A DNA stretch of 64,000 nucleotides from Candidatus Latescibacterota bacterium (lineage in GTDB: Bacteria > Krumholzibacteriota > Krumholzibacteriia > WVZY01), in assembly GCA_011772205.1 (NCBI GenBank), contig WVZY01000006.1, forward strand, positions 1 to 64,000, given 5' to 3'. The notes beneath the pieces were generated by a model. That model was not told where the DNA came from and did no database searches. It saw only the letters and a list, made by a program, of their open reading frames with translations. Shown here piece after piece: positions 33,663-43,468 of this stretch. The position numbers were made by a program, and so were the translations under genes. Every line of letters begins with the position of its first letter. Position 1 is the stretch's first letter.

Positions 33663-34921
33663 TCGTTCTTTTTATAATCGTTCTGATACTCCTTGCACTT
33701 TTCGGGATGCCGCTCTTCTCGGTCCTGGGGAGTATCGCTCTCATCGCCTTCAACCGGGCGGACATCGACATCTCATCCGTCGCCGTATCGATGTATACGC
33801 TTGCCGGCTCCCCGCTCCTCATTGCCGTGCCGCTTTTTACCTTTGCAGGATATCTCTTTGCGGAGAGTGGAGCGCCGTCGCGTCTCGTTCGTGTGTCACG
33901 TGCTTTTTTCCCTGGTGGATTGGCCGTTGTTGCCCTGGTGTCCTGCGCCGTTTTCACGGCGTTCACCGGGGCTTCGGGAGTAACAATTATTGCGATGGGC
34001 GGGCTCCTCTTCCCCTCACTCCTCCAAGAAGGGTATTCAAAGCGCTTTTCGTTGGGGCTTGTCACCGCATCGGGCAGCCTGGGGCTTTTATTTCCTCCCA
34101 GCTTGCCATTGATCCTTTACGGTTATGTGGCGGCGGTCAGTGTGGACAAGCTGTTCCTCGCCGGACTTCTGCCCGGGATTTTGCTCGTCATCGTGCTTTC
34201 CACGTACGGGCTCTATAAGGGCAAAACAGAGGGCATCCAGAGAGAACCTTTTTCAATGAGACGGATTTTGAGCGCTTCTCGAGAAGCCGCATGGGAACTC
34301 CCGCTGCCGTTCATTGTCCTCGGCGGTATTTACAGCGGAATCATTACGGTAATGGAGGCAGCAGCCCTCACCGCTTTGTATGCGCTGGTCGCCGAAGTGC
34401 TGATCTATCGCGACATCAAACCTAGGGAGCTTCCCAGGATCATCGCAGAGAGTATGACGCTCGTCGGGGGAATCCTTTTGATTCTAGCCTGCGCGATGGG
34501 CCTCACCAATTACCTCATCGATGCGGAAGTTCCGATGCGGATTCTAGAATGGATGAAAACGTACATCACGAGCAAGTATACTTTTTTGCTATTGCTCAAC
34601 ATTTTTCTTCTGATCGTCGGGTGTTTGATGGACATCTTCTCCGCTTTGATCGTTGTGGTGCCTCTCATCGTTCCGGTGGCGCTCGGATTCGGCGTGGATC
34701 CGGTGCATCTCGGGATTATCTTCCTCACGAACCTGGAGATCGGGTACTTAACGCCGCCGGTCGGGCTCAATCTGTTCATTTCATCCTACCGGTTCGACCA
34801 GTCGGTGGTGTCTCTATATGTGGCGAGCTTGCCTTTTCTCCTGCTTCTCCTTCTCTCGCTCATCGTTATCACGTACCTGCCTGCGATCAGTCTGTTTCTG
34901 GTTCGGCTAGTGGGCGGATAG
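33659..34921 (+). CDS. TRAP transporter large permease DctM family
   Basis: 420 aa, about 12 membrane helices. The frame is open upstream to 33,548, but the family-like start M-I-V-L-F-I-I-V-L-I-L-L-A-L-F-G-M-P overlaps the dctQ stop by four bases. Conserved features: F-T-G-A-S-G-V-T-I, S-G-S-L-G-L-L-F-P-P-S-L-P-L-I-L-Y-G and N-L-E-I-G-Y-L-T-P-P-V-G-L-N-L-F. It forms the sodium-driven channel for the substrate bound by DctP. Last gene of the operon. Confidence 0.93.
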   Translation: MIVLFIIVLILLALFGMPLFSVLGSIALIAFNRADIDISSVAVSMYTLAGSPLLIAVPLFTFAGYLFAESGAPSRLVRVSRAFFPGGLAVVALVSCAVFTAFTGASGVTIIAMGGLLFPSLLQEGYSKRFSLGLVTASGSLGLLFPPSLPLILYGYVAAVSVDKLFLAGLLPGILLVIVLSTYGLYKGKTEGIQREPFSMRRILSASREAAWELPLPFIVLGGIYSGIITVMEAAALTALYALVAEVLIYRDIKPRELPRIIAESMTLVGGILLILACAMGLTNYLIDAEVPMRILEWMKTYITSKYTFLLLLNIFLLIVGCLMDIFSALIVVVPLIVPVALGFGVDPVHLGIIFLTNLEIGYLTPPVGLNLFISSYRFDQSVVSLYVASLPFLLLLLLSLIVITYLPAISLFLVRLVGG

Positions 34922-35059
34922 AATTTTCGATACGGAAGACGAGACATTTCTGATCGGCAATCCGCACTTCAAATACGAGTAGAAAAAGCCCGTCTTTCCA
35001 GGCTAGCGCCATGTGGTACAAACAGCCTGTTGTAGCGCTCGATGAGGGCGATCCGTTCG

Positions 35060-38000
35060 TTACTTCAACAAGGCCATCTTCTTCGTCCACACGATCCCGC
35101 CCGCACTCATCCTGTAGAAGTAAATTCCCGATGATACCCTTTGGCCGGAGAAATTCGTTCCATCCCACTCCGTTGAATACAATCCCGGCGCATGAATGGC
35201 ATCGACCAGACGCTTGATGATGCTGCCGGTGACATCGTAAATGGTGAGCGTCACCCACGTGCTGCGATTGAGTTCATACTTGATGATAGTCCTGGGATTG
35301 AACGGATTGGGAATGTTTTGATAGAGCTTGAACTGATAGGCGAGCGGCTTATCCGGTACTGCCGTGGGCGCATCCGGCGAATCCGCGTTCGAATAACCGC
35401 TGCCATACGCCGTGGAATCTACGGCTGAAATCTTGTAGTACACCGTATCGCTGTATGCGCCCATATTCACCGTCGTATCCGGGGCCAACACGAATTGAAC
35501 GAAGTTGTCGATCGAGGGGATTAAGCCGGAGATGGTATCGCAGTATATTGCATAGGATTGAATATCGGCTTCAGGATTTCGATTCCAAGTGAGCACCACG
35601 TCACCGGTGATCACATCCGCGATCAGATTTTTCGGATAAGAAGGTTGATCCATCACGAAGCTGTGGGAGCCGTACCATCCCATGTCACCGCGCGAGCCGT
35701 CCGGATCGTCGTAGGCGCTCGATGTGTCACCAGCATCGATCGCAGGGGAATGCACGGCGAGGTGGTAATCCACAGCGGCTGTATCCACGAAAAGTGGATC
35801 GGAGGATATCGATCCTTCGCCCCCGCTGCACCCGCTGTAATCGCCAGCGCTGTTGTTCCACACGTCATTGTACTCGAGCGTTGGGAGGGGGCTGCCCGAG
35901 CAGGCAATCCCCGAGCCCACTGAATTTACAACGATGTTGTTGAACACGTTGATGCCCGAGCTGTTTAGAAAGAGGCCTGCTGACCCTGACCCACTATGCG
36001 TATTCCGGTCCAAGGTGTTGCCTATGAAATCTCCAGCTCCGAGCTTGGTGGCATAGAAGGCACCGCTCGATGCGCTTGCATTATTTCCAACGAACAGGTT
36101 GTGCCTGATGTATGCGTCTCCGGCATCGGCGTACACTCCCCCTCCGATCATTGAGCTGTTCCACATGAAATCGCAGGATCGGATCGTTACCGCTGAAGTA
36201 TCGCCCGCCCCAACGGCACCTCCGAAAACCGCCGAGCTGTTCCGGAGAAATTTGACGCCGTCGAGTGTGACATCGGATCCGATCAAACTAGCGCCGCCGC
36301 CAGCGGAGGTGGTCTGGTTATAGGACAATACACCGCCGTTCATAGTGATGCTGCAGTTATTCACATATATCCCTCCGCCCTCACTTGCGCCGGCATTCCC
36401 ATCGATCGTGTTTCCGCTGAGCGATACACTCGGGCAGTTTTTGAGATAAATCCCAGCCCCGCTGGGCGTCGTGGTCATCTGCTGAAGCTGATTTCCCGAG
36501 ACAACGTTGTCGTTGACCGTTCCACTGCAGCCATAGAGATAAACACCGCCGCCAACTTCGGAAACATTTCCCCAGATGCTGTTGTTATGGACATCCACTG
36601 TGCTGTTATAAGCGAAAATCCCTCCGCCCGCACTGAAGCTGCCACCGTTCTGTGCATCGCAAGTGTGGATCTCGCAGTTCGAAACCGTCGCCTCGCTGTT
36701 GACAATCATGACGCCGCCGCCGTAGTAACCGTTCTGCGGTTGCGTGCTGTAACTCCCCTGCCCGTTTTGAATGACAAAGCCGTCGACAACCACAGGAGCT
36801 GTCGATCCGATCACTATATTACCGGTCATATCGAGAACCGTCTTCCCGCTGACGAGATCCCGCCCGGTGAAGTTATCGATCCAACCGCCGTACAGCCCAA
36901 CGCCTTTAGCGATATTTAGCGAGATGTTGGTCAATGTGGTCGATGCTACGAGGACTGAATCCCCTTCCACGGCGGCTGAAATTGCATTGCTGATCGTGAC
37001 CGCCGCATTCTCCGGTGTGATATAAGGAAAAACATTGTTGCCGGATGGTGAGCTGTAGTGCCTGGTGGTTGGTCTGATCTCGAAACCTGCAAAAATAGTA
37101 TCGGCTTGGAGGTCCCGGTTTTTCACGATCATGTTCCGCACCCCCGGAACGGCGGCGTTATCTATCGAGATCTCCACGATCAGGGTTTCCGGGCTCACCA
37201 GAGTGCTCTGATTGAATGTCACTCCCGCGCCCAATTCGACGAACGCGCCGTATAAAAAGTCGCTTCCGATAATGGTGATCGTTGCATCGAGACCTTGATA
37301 CTGGCTTGTCGGATTGCAGGTGCTCGCAGTGGGCGGCGTGAGCGGTGGAGGCGCGCAGGGGGAGATAAACCAGCCCACGTGCCCGGGAGTGTACGAGCAG
37401 AGCGTAAACGAGTTCGATTTCATCATGCAAGGGAGGGAGGCAGGATTGCAGTATTCGCAGTTGCCGTTATCTACTTCGTTTCTGCATCCTCCACAACTCG
37501 TGCAACCGCCGTAACCTTCTTCGTAATACTCGTCGCAAGCATAAAAGATATGTCCGGTTTCGTGCGTGAAAACCTGCTCAGGCGCCCAACTGAAGCTTCT
37601 ATATAGCAGAAACGTATAGGGCCCCCCCCAATAGGCCGCAGCCGCATAGCCGTTTGTGAACCGATTCGGGGATCCCGGAGGGTTGTACGCGACGAATGCC
37701 GAATATGACCGATCCGTTCCATAGTTCGATCGCTGCCAGGTATTGAACGCGGTCACCTTACTTATATAAGTTCCTGACGTGTAACCGAAGTTCGTGATGA
37801 CGTTGTTGACCCAGTACTGCTGGTAACTGGAAGAATGGAGGATCGGCTCGTACCACTGCTGGCACCGCGGATCGGTAGCCGGATAGTAACGAACGAAAAA
37901 GGCCACCCAGCAGTTGGAATAGTCGTTCGATTGAGCCGACCACCAGGCGAGCCCCGTATTCACGCCATTCAAATAGTCCTGCATGTGAGCTTCGGTCCAT

Positions 38001-38656
38001 GTATATCGATCCGGGTCCGAGCCGCTCCCGTCGCTTTCCACAAAGAATACCGTTAGGGCCACGGTGCCCGTCATGTAATCGCTGTTCCCCATGACTTCCT
38101 GTCCGGACCTCCTGATGAGCAGTCCGTCTTCCCGGAGCTTCTCGATGTCCAACCCGGCTTGCCTGAGGTTTTCGATGTAAGATGCTTCATCGATCTCCGG
38201 GGGATCCAGTGCATCGGGCTGCACGATGAGGTTCCCCTCCGCTTCGGCGGCTTGCTTATGTGCCCGGTACTCCATTTGAATCTCGCGGCGAACGGCGGCG
38301 TTGAAGTAATCGAGCATCATTCGTGTCTGCCGGTCTTCTGCCTTCACTTCACCGGGAGCTACATCCGTATAAAAGATATCTTTGATCCCCGCCGTCCCAA
38401 TAAGCTCATCCCTCATCTCGAAAGGCACCCAACCCATCAGGATCGATGGGGGTGACATGATGCAAATTCTCCCGCCGCGGGCCTGTATTTCCTCCCGTGC
38501 GCGGTGCAGAGAGGGAATATCCTCCGTTTCCAGAACAACGAGAGTAAAACCATCCAGCCAGGGCATATCGTCCGGATTGGCCTGAGAGGCAGCGGATCCA
38601 GGAGCGAAAACCAATACGAAAACTGCGACGATGTGTAGAGGAATGAGTGATTTCAT
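35060..38656 (-). CDS. Secreted zinc metalloprotease / beta-helix protein with FlgD-like tail
   Basis: About 1,198 aa starting with a signal peptide (MKSLIPLHIVAVFVLVFAPGSAASQA). Around residues 340-420 is a protease-like domain with H-E-T-G-H-I-F-Y-A-C-D-E-Y-Y, a zincin H-E-x-x-H motif followed by an acidic third ligand candidate, and then a Cys-rich loop (C-T-S-C-G-G-C). Next come an IPT/TIG-like domain (about 440-520), a long right-handed beta-helix of N-N-x-I-x-G-N-type repeats (about 540-950), a fibronectin-like stretch and the FlgD-like C-terminal tail (N-I-P-N-P-F-N-P-R-T, Y-D-V-T-G-S, W-D-G-T-N, S-S-G-I-Y-F-Y-R). Probably surface-bound; substrate unknown. Confidence 0.8.
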   Translation of the reverse strand: MKSLIPLHIVAVFVLVFAPGSAASQANPDDMPWLDGFTLVVLETEDIPSLHRAREEIQARGGRICIMSPPSILMGWVPFEMRDELIGTAGIKDIFYTDVAPGEVKAEDRQTRMMLDYFNAAVRREIQMEYRAHKQAAEAEGNLIVQPDALDPPEIDEASYIENLRQAGLDIEKLREDGLLIRRSGQEVMGNSDYMTGTVALTVFFVESDGSGSDPDRYTWTEAHMQDYLNGVNTGLAWWSAQSNDYSNCWVAFFVRYYPATDPRCQQWYEPILHSSSYQQYWVNNVITNFGYTSGTYISKVTAFNTWQRSNYGTDRSYSAFVAYNPPGSPNRFTNGYAAAAYWGGPYTFLLYRSFSWAPEQVFTHETGHIFYACDEYYEEGYGGCTSCGGCRNEVDNGNCEYCNPASLPCMMKSNSFTLCSYTPGHVGWFISPCAPPPLTPPTASTCNPTSQYQGLDATITIIGSDFLYGAFVELGAGVTFNQSTLVSPETLIVEISIDNAAVPGVRNMIVKNRDLQADTIFAGFEIRPTTRHYSSPSGNNVFPYITPENAAVTISNAISAAVEGDSVLVASTTLTNISLNIAKGVGLYGGWIDNFTGRDLVSGKTVLDMTGNIVIGSTAPVVVDGFVIQNGQGSYSTQPQNGYYGGGVMIVNSEATVSNCEIHTCDAQNGGSFSAGGGIFAYNSTVDVHNNSIWGNVSEVGGGVYLYGCSGTVNDNVVSGNQLQQMTTTPSGAGIYLKNCPSVSLSGNTIDGNAGASEGGGIYVNNCSITMNGGVLSYNQTTSAGGGASLIGSDVTLDGVKFLRNSSAVFGGAVGAGDTSAVTIRSCDFMWNSSMIGGGVYADAGDAYIRHNLFVGNNASASSGAFYATKLGAGDFIGNTLDRNTHSGSGSAGLFLNSSGINVFNNIVVNSVGSGIACSGSPLPTLEYNDVWNNSAGDYSGCSGGEGSISSDPLFVDTAAVDYHLAVHSPAIDAGDTSSAYDDPDGSRGDMGWYGSHSFVMDQPSYPKNLIADVITGDVVLTWNRNPEADIQSYAIYCDTISGLIPSIDNFVQFVLAPDTTVNMGAYSDTVYYKISAVDSTAYGSGYSNADSPDAPTAVPDKPLAYQFKLYQNIPNPFNPRTIIKYELNRSTWVTLTIYDVTGSIIKRLVDAIHAPGLYSTEWDGTNFSGQRVSSGIYFYRMSAGGIVWTKKMALLK

Positions 38657-38823
38657 GCGCGACCTCCAGGCATCTTGAACCCACCGATTCGGAAGTTCCT
38701 TCAACTAGCGGGAATTTTATGGCATCCCAAGCTATATTAACATAAAGAGATGCCCAGTGCAAAACATGTGTGGAGCAATTTCTCGACCAGCAAAATAACG
38801 CTTTTCAAACGATAGAAAAAAGG

Positions 38824-38842
38824 GGGGGGTCATAGACCCCCC
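38824..38842 (-). terminator. Terminator of the peroxiredoxin gene
   Basis: On the minus strand an 8-bp stem GGGGGGTC/GACCCCCC with a 3-nt loop leads, after two more C, into six T (38,816-38,821). It lies about 30 bp after the second TAG of the prx frame. Confidence 0.8.
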
Positions 38843-38932
38843 GATGAGAAATTTCTTCTCTCTCCGCGGCTAGCCGAAGAGTTTTTCGCCCGGCGTCCAC
38901 TCGCATCCGGTGAGCCCGCCGGCCTGCAGAGC

Positions 38933-39388
38933 CTAGAGCGTCCGAAGCGTCTCGGTGATACTCCTGCCGGTGTCGAGATCGTTTATTGTATAGCTCCGGA
39001 CGATTCCTTCCGGATCGATAATGAACGTCCCACGCAGAGCGATTCCCTTGTCTTTCACGAGGACATCGTAAGCATCGCTGACCTCGAGGGATGTGTCGCT
39101 CAGGAGCGGGAACTGGACGTCACCGAGCCCGTGCTCGATCCAGGCCTTGTGTGTGTAAACGCTGTCGGTGCTGGCACCAACGACCTCTGCACCCAGCTTC
39201 TTGAATTCTCCATAATGCTCATTGAAGCCCCTAATTTCGGTGGAGCATACAAACGTAAAATCCAGCGGCCAGAAGAACAACACAACCCACTTTCCCTGGA
39301 AATCGGATAGTTTAATGTCCTTGAATTCACCGTTGACAACCGCCTGTCCTTTGAATTCAGGCGCTTTCTCACCTACTTTGACCGACAT
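38933..39388 (-). CDS. 2-Cys peroxiredoxin (AhpC/Prx type), C-terminus cut by an amber codon
   Basis: 151 aa as annotated, from ATG at 39,388, eight bases from GGGAG. The peroxidatic cysteine is in F-T-F-V-C-S-T-E-I-R; F-F-W-P-L-D-F and S-D-T-S-L-E-V-S-D-A-Y are also typical. The frame meets TAG at 38,933-38,935, then continues for 20 codons, A-L-Q-A-G-G-L-T-G-C-E-W-T-P-G-E-K-L-F-G, to another TAG at 38,870. That tail is the normal C-terminus of AhpC-type enzymes and holds the resolving cysteine; the amber sits where relatives commonly have Gln (CAG). The enzyme reduces peroxides; without the tail it would act as a 1-Cys form. Confidence 0.85.
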   Translation of the reverse strand: MSVKVGEKAPEFKGQAVVNGEFKDIKLSDFQGKWVVLFFWPLDFTFVCSTEIRGFNEHYGEFKKLGAEVVGASTDSVYTHKAWIEHGLGDVQFPLLSDTSLEVSDAYDVLVKDKGIALRGTFIIDPEGIVRSYTINDLDTGRSITETLRTL

Positions 39389-39456
39389 TGAGAGCACTCC
39401 CTTCATGATAGTTATAACAGTCCCTTATTGTCGAACTTGCTGGAATTAGAGTCGGA

Positions 39457-39485
39457 AATATATTACATCACCTCCACCCTGTCAA
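39457..39485 (-). promoter_or_regulatory. Consensus promoter of the peroxiredoxin gene
   Basis: TTGACA (39,480-39,485) and TATATT (39,457-39,462) with 17 bp between them on the minus strand. The leader to the ATG at 39,388 is about 60 bp. The rest of the 340-bp gap before the malic enzyme gene holds no other gene that I can support. Confidence 0.75.
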
Positions 39486-39730
39486 CAGACCCCAATTGGT
39501 TTTTCTCCAGATGCTCCATCCCGGCGGGATCATTGCAAATTACCCGCCTGGGCCGGACAGGGCGTGCCGCCCGAGAAGCCGCCAAGCCCCCTGCCCGGGA
39601 ATCGGCCAAATCCTCACCCGACACCTGCCACGCGATCGGAAGTTCAGCTTGAAGTAGCGCCAAAAAAGGTGTATTGTGCATCGGTTGGGAAGAGTCCAAC
39701 TTCCAAAAGCCAATAAGGAGATGATGGGAA

Positions 39731-41992
39731 ATGTCATTGAATGCAGAAGCCTTGGAATACCACGTACGCGGTCGACACGGAAAAATTGAGGTCACCCCCA
39801 CGAAGCCGTGCATCACTCAGCGCGATTTATCTCTCGCTTACACACCGGGCGTTGCAGCGCCGTGCCTCGAAATCGAGAAAAATCATGACGATGTTTTCAG
39901 ATACACAGCGCGTGGGAATCTCGTGGCAGTCATATCCAATGGGACCGCCGTTTTGGGCCTGGGAAACATCGGGGCCCTGGCGTCCAAACCTGTCATGGAG
40001 GGCAAAGGCGTTTTGTTCAAGCGGTTTGCCGACGTGGATGTCTTTGATATTGAGATCGACACCGAGGATCCCGACTTGTTCGTAGAAACGGTGAAGTTGC
40101 TCGAGCCGACTTTCGGCGGGATCAACCTCGAAGACATCAAGGCACCCGAATGTTTTCATATCGAGGACCGCCTCAAGAAAGAAACCGAGATCCCGATCTT
40201 TCACGACGACCAGCACGGAACGGCGATTATTTCCGGGGCGGGCTTCATGAATGCAGTCGAACTAGTTGGAAAGGATATCGATAAGGTCAAAGTAGTTTTT
40301 AGCGGCGCAGGAGCTTCAGGCATCGCGTGCGCAAAAATTTACTGCGCACTCGGCGTAAGGAAGGAAAACCTCACGCTCTGCGACAGCAGAGGCGTTGTCT
40401 ATAAGGGCCGCGATGTTGGAATGAATCCTTATAAAGAGGAATTCGCCCAAGACACAAAAAATAGAACACTCGCCGACGCTATTGAAGGAGCTGACGCATT
40501 CATTGGTGTGTCCGTAAAAGGCATATTGAGCAAGGAAATGGTCAAGACTATGGCCAAAAATCCAATCATTTTCGCAATGGCCAATCCGGATCCAGAAATT
40601 ACTTATGAAGACGCCAAAGAAGCATGCCCTGATGCGATCGTCGCTACGGGTCGTTCCGATTACCCCAATCAGGTAAACAACGTTTTGGGCTTCCCGTTCA
40701 TCTTCCGCGGTGCCCTCGACGTGAGAGCAAAAGCGATCAACGAAGAAATGAAAATTGCCGCTTCCCATGCACTTGCCAAATTGGCGAAAGAAGACGTCCC
40801 GGACTCAGTAAGACGGGCATACGGAGGCGAAGCCATCAAGTTCGGGAAGGACTACATTATCCCGAAGCCGTTCGATTCGCGAGTGCTGCTCTGGGAGGCT
40901 GCTGCGGTTGCACAAGCGGCAATGGATACCGGAGTTGCCAGAATCCAGCTGGACATGGATGAGTATCACGATCGCCTCATCGGTCTCCTCAGCAAATCCC
41001 AGGCACTGATGTCCGTCGTGGAGCGCCGGGCGGTCAAGCATCCGAAAACCGTTGTGTTCCCCGAAGGAGAGAGCGAGAAGATCATCCGCGCAAGCAAACT
41101 CTTGGCGGACGAGAAAGCCGCCAAACCCATTCTCATTGGGAATCCAAAGGTCATCAATGAGAAGTTACAACAGCTCGGTTTGAGTGCGGAGGATATCGAG
41201 GTCATTCAACCTCAGCGCTATGAGAAGTTCGACGAGTACTGCGAAGACTTCTATTCGCTGAGGTGCAGGCATGGGATCACCCACGATGAGGCGCGGGAAT
41301 TCATGCTGAAGAACAACCACTTTGCAAGCATGATGGTCCATAAAGGAGAAGCCGATTGTCTCATATCGGGAGTCACGCAATACTACCCGGAGAGCATCCG
41401 ACCGGCGCTCAAGATTATCGGCCCGAGAAAAGCCGGCGGAAGAGTGGCCGCCGCCCACGTGATGGTGCTAAAGAACCAGGTCTACTTCTTCGCCGACACC
41501 TCGGTGATCATCGAACCGACCGAGGAGGACCTGGTGGAGATTGCCATCCTCACCGCCGAGCTGGCGCGGAGTTTCCAGATATCACCGCGCGTTGCGATAC
41601 TTTCGTTTTCGAATTTCGGGAGCGTTGTCCATCCACTGGCCAAAAAGGCACAGAAAGCCACCGAGCTGGTGAAAAAACGCGATCCGGACTTGGAAATCGA
41701 CGGAGAAATGCACGTCGAAACGGCGCTCCTCCCTGAAGTCCAGTCGTTCTTCCCTTGCTGTGAGTTGAAGGGCCCTGCGAACGTACTGATATTCCCAGAC
41801 TTGCAGTCTGCGAACATTGGATACAAGCTGATTCAAACAGTTGCGGGTGCCGAGGTCATCGGACCGATCCTCATGGGAATGAGGAAACCAGCGCATATCT
41901 TGATACGGGGTTCCGATGTGAGGGATATCGTGAACCTCGCCATCATCGGATCGGTCCAGGCAATCGAGAACGATGCCAATCATAAAGATTAG
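39731..41992 (+). CDS. maeB: NADP-type malic enzyme with phosphotransacetylase-like domain (MaeB)
   Basis: 753 aa. Residues 1-420 form the malic enzyme: Y-T-P-G-V-A-A-P-C, the catalytic segment [25 protein letters not shown] and the nucleotide-binding [12 protein letters not shown]. Residues 430-753 are the phosphate acetyl/butyryltransferase-like domain ([31 protein letters not shown]), usually regulatory and inactive in MaeB. The enzyme converts malate to pyruvate and CO2. AAGGAG lies nine bases before the ATG. It is divergent from the prx gene and works at the same node as pckA. Confidence 0.95.
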   Translation: MSLNAEALEYHVRGRHGKIEVTPTKPCITQRDLSLAYTPGVAAPCLEIEKNHDDVFRYTARGNLVAVISNGTAVLGLGNIGALASKPVMEGKGVLFKRFADVDVFDIEIDTEDPDLFVETVKLLEPTFGGINLEDIKAPECFHIEDRLKKETEIPIFHDDQHGTAIISGAGFMNAVELVGKDIDKVKVVFSGAGASGIACAKIYCALGVRKENLTLCDSRGVVYKGRDVGMNPYKEEFAQDTKNRTLADAIEGADAFIGVSVKGILSKEMVKTMAKNPIIFAMANPDPEITYEDAKEACPDAIVATGRSDYPNQVNNVLGFPFIFRGALDVRAKAINEEMKIAASHALAKLAKEDVPDSVRRAYGGEAIKFGKDYIIPKPFDSRVLLWEAAAVAQAAMDTGVARIQLDMDEYHDRLIGLLSKSQALMSVVERRAVKHPKTVVFPEGESEKIIRASKLLADEKAAKPILIGNPKVINEKLQQLGLSAEDIEVIQPQRYEKFDEYCEDFYSLRCRHGITHDEAREFMLKNNHFASMMVHKGEADCLISGVTQYYPESIRPALKIIGPRKAGGRVAAAHVMVLKNQVYFFADTSVIIEPTEEDLVEIAILTAELARSFQISPRVAILSFSNFGSVVHPLAKKAQKATELVKKRDPDLEIDGEMHVETALLPEVQSFFPCCELKGPANVLIFPDLQSANIGYKLIQTVAGAEVIGPILMGMRKPAHILIRGSDVRDIVNLAIIGSVQAIENDANHKD

Positions 41993-42181
41993 CAGCACGA
42001 TGGTTAAAACACCCGGTCGATTTCGGGTCGCACGCTTCGGTGTGAATTAACTCTATAAAAATGAGTCACGAGGGGGATGAGGCCACATTCGCGAAGCGAT
42101 AGACAGGCAGAATCCCCTCGCGATCTATGAGGAAGAATCAACGATCGGCGAGTACATCCTGACCGATGCCCCGCTTTCATC

Positions 42182-43468
42182 TCAAGCGGCGATCTTGAAA
42201 TAATAAGGGAGAGTCCTCGGGACTTGTTTTTTGCGGTGATAGTTCGCCGCAAGCTCCATAAAGATCCCCACGTCATTATCGAGGTCAACCGCCGTCCCGT
42301 CAAAGTAGAACGTCCGGATGGGGATTCCTCCATGGTCCTTGCTGACCTTCGGATAGACACCCTCGCACACGATCCCATTCATGCACGTAAACGGGCTGAT
42401 GTCCACGATGCCGTCGGCCCCTTTTCCCTGAAGATATATCGCCTTGCCGACGCTCAGCACCATCTCTCCCAGCGCACCCTTGCAGGGGAGGTAGGATTCG
42501 CTCAGATCGAGTATCTTTGTGATATCATGAGGTTCTTCATAACCTTTTAACTCTCTCTCGAAAAGCTCCAGCAGCTTGTGCTCATCACGCCGCTGGACGT
42601 AGCCCGCCAGCATGGCTTTGAGCATGTTTACCGAAAAACCCTTTCCCCGCAGTCGTAGATTCTTCTTTACTTCAGCGAGGGTGTACCACACCCACTCGGA
42701 AATGTCCGAAAGCCATGCTTCCCCGCCGTATTCTTCTATCTTTCGTATGAGATGTTCGTTGCTGAATGTGTTGAGCCGGCAGAAGATCTCCCCCACAACT
42801 CCTATGAGAAGCCGGGGCTTCGAGAAATCCGTGTCGATTTCCTCGAAACGTCTGACTGAACGCTGCAGGGATTGGACGATGTTTAACAGCTTTGCTTTTT
42901 CCGGGACATCCCGCTCGGCGATCACCCCACAGAGGTCTTCGAGACACTCATCGTACACGTGATCTGTGCTCCCCGGCACTTTCTCATACGGACGCCGCTT
43001 GTGCAGCATGCGTCGCAACAAATCCGATGAAATTAGCGTCCACCACGTGAGTTTTCGGAAGAACGATATGTTTTCCCCTAGTTCCCGGTAACTCGTAGCA
43101 CTAGTTGGTGAAAGAACCAAGACCTCTTCATATCCCATTTTTTTGAGCGCTCTTTTCAGAAAGGGAGCGTATTGACCGAATCGACACGGACCTGTTGCCG
43201 TTGGCATAAAGAAAGCAACCCGTGATGGATCGAAATCCTCGCGCTCCACCACCTTTAAAAAGTTGCCCAGGGTTACGCGTTCGGGGTAGCACTCGTCGCC
43301 AGAGGTGTACCGCGCGGCGAGCTCCTTGGTGCGCTCATCACCAGGCGGGGAAGGATTGGCATCGATCCCTATCGCATAGAATGCTGCAGAGAAGGCTCGT
43401 GCGCTTCCATCTCCCATTCTGGGGATGTAAAGGATTCTCCCTTCGAGGGTGCTTTCCCTTGCCACCAT
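42182..43468 (-). CDS. Acyl-CoA dehydratase activase-related protein, C-terminal (DUF2229-like) part
   Basis: 428 aa from M-V-A-R-E-S-T-L, with AAAGGAG seven bases upstream. The sequence (Y-I-P-R-M-G-D-G; A-A-R-Y-T-S-G-D-E-C-Y-P-E-R-V-T-L-G-N; C-L-E-D-L-C; F-T-C-M-N-G-I-V-C-E-G-V-Y-P) corresponds to the C-terminal third of the very large activase-related proteins of anaerobes, and several cysteines could bind an Fe-S cluster. It overlaps the preceding gene by 100 bp in another frame, so what is one polypeptide elsewhere is here made from two genes. The role is probably maturation or activation of a 2-hydroxyacyl-CoA dehydratase or benzoyl-CoA-reductase-like enzyme, none of which lies in the window. 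Confidence 0.8.
   Translation of the reverse strand: MVARESTLEGRILYIPRMGDGSARAFSAAFYAIGIDANPSPPGDERTKELAARYTSGDECYPERVTLGNFLKVVEREDFDPSRVAFFMPTATGPCRFGQYAPFLKRALKKMGYEEVLVLSPTSATSYRELGENISFFRKLTWWTLISSDLLRRMLHKRRPYEKVPGSTDHVYDECLEDLCGVIAERDVPEKAKLLNIVQSLQRSVRRFEEIDTDFSKPRLLIGVVGEIFCRLNTFSNEHLIRKIEEYGGEAWLSDISEWVWYTLAEVKKNLRLRGKGFSVNMLKAMLAGYVQRRDEHKLLELFERELKGYEEPHDITKILDLSESYLPCKGALGEMVLSVGKAIYLQGKGADGIVDISPFTCMNGIVCEGVYPKVSKDHGGIPIRTFYFDGTAVDLDNDVGIFMELAANYHRKKQVPRTLPYYFKIAA

Noticed and set aside
38933-41992. Genome-wide reassignment of TAG
   Set aside because: rph, maeB, the LytTR regulator, the glycosyltransferase and others end in TAG at their normal family ends, so TAG is a working stop codon.
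42004-42181. Small gene or RNA between maeB and the activase-type gene
   Set aside because: The frames here are short, without motifs; the hairpin-like GAGGGG...CCCCTC segment is imperfect and lacks a T-tract.
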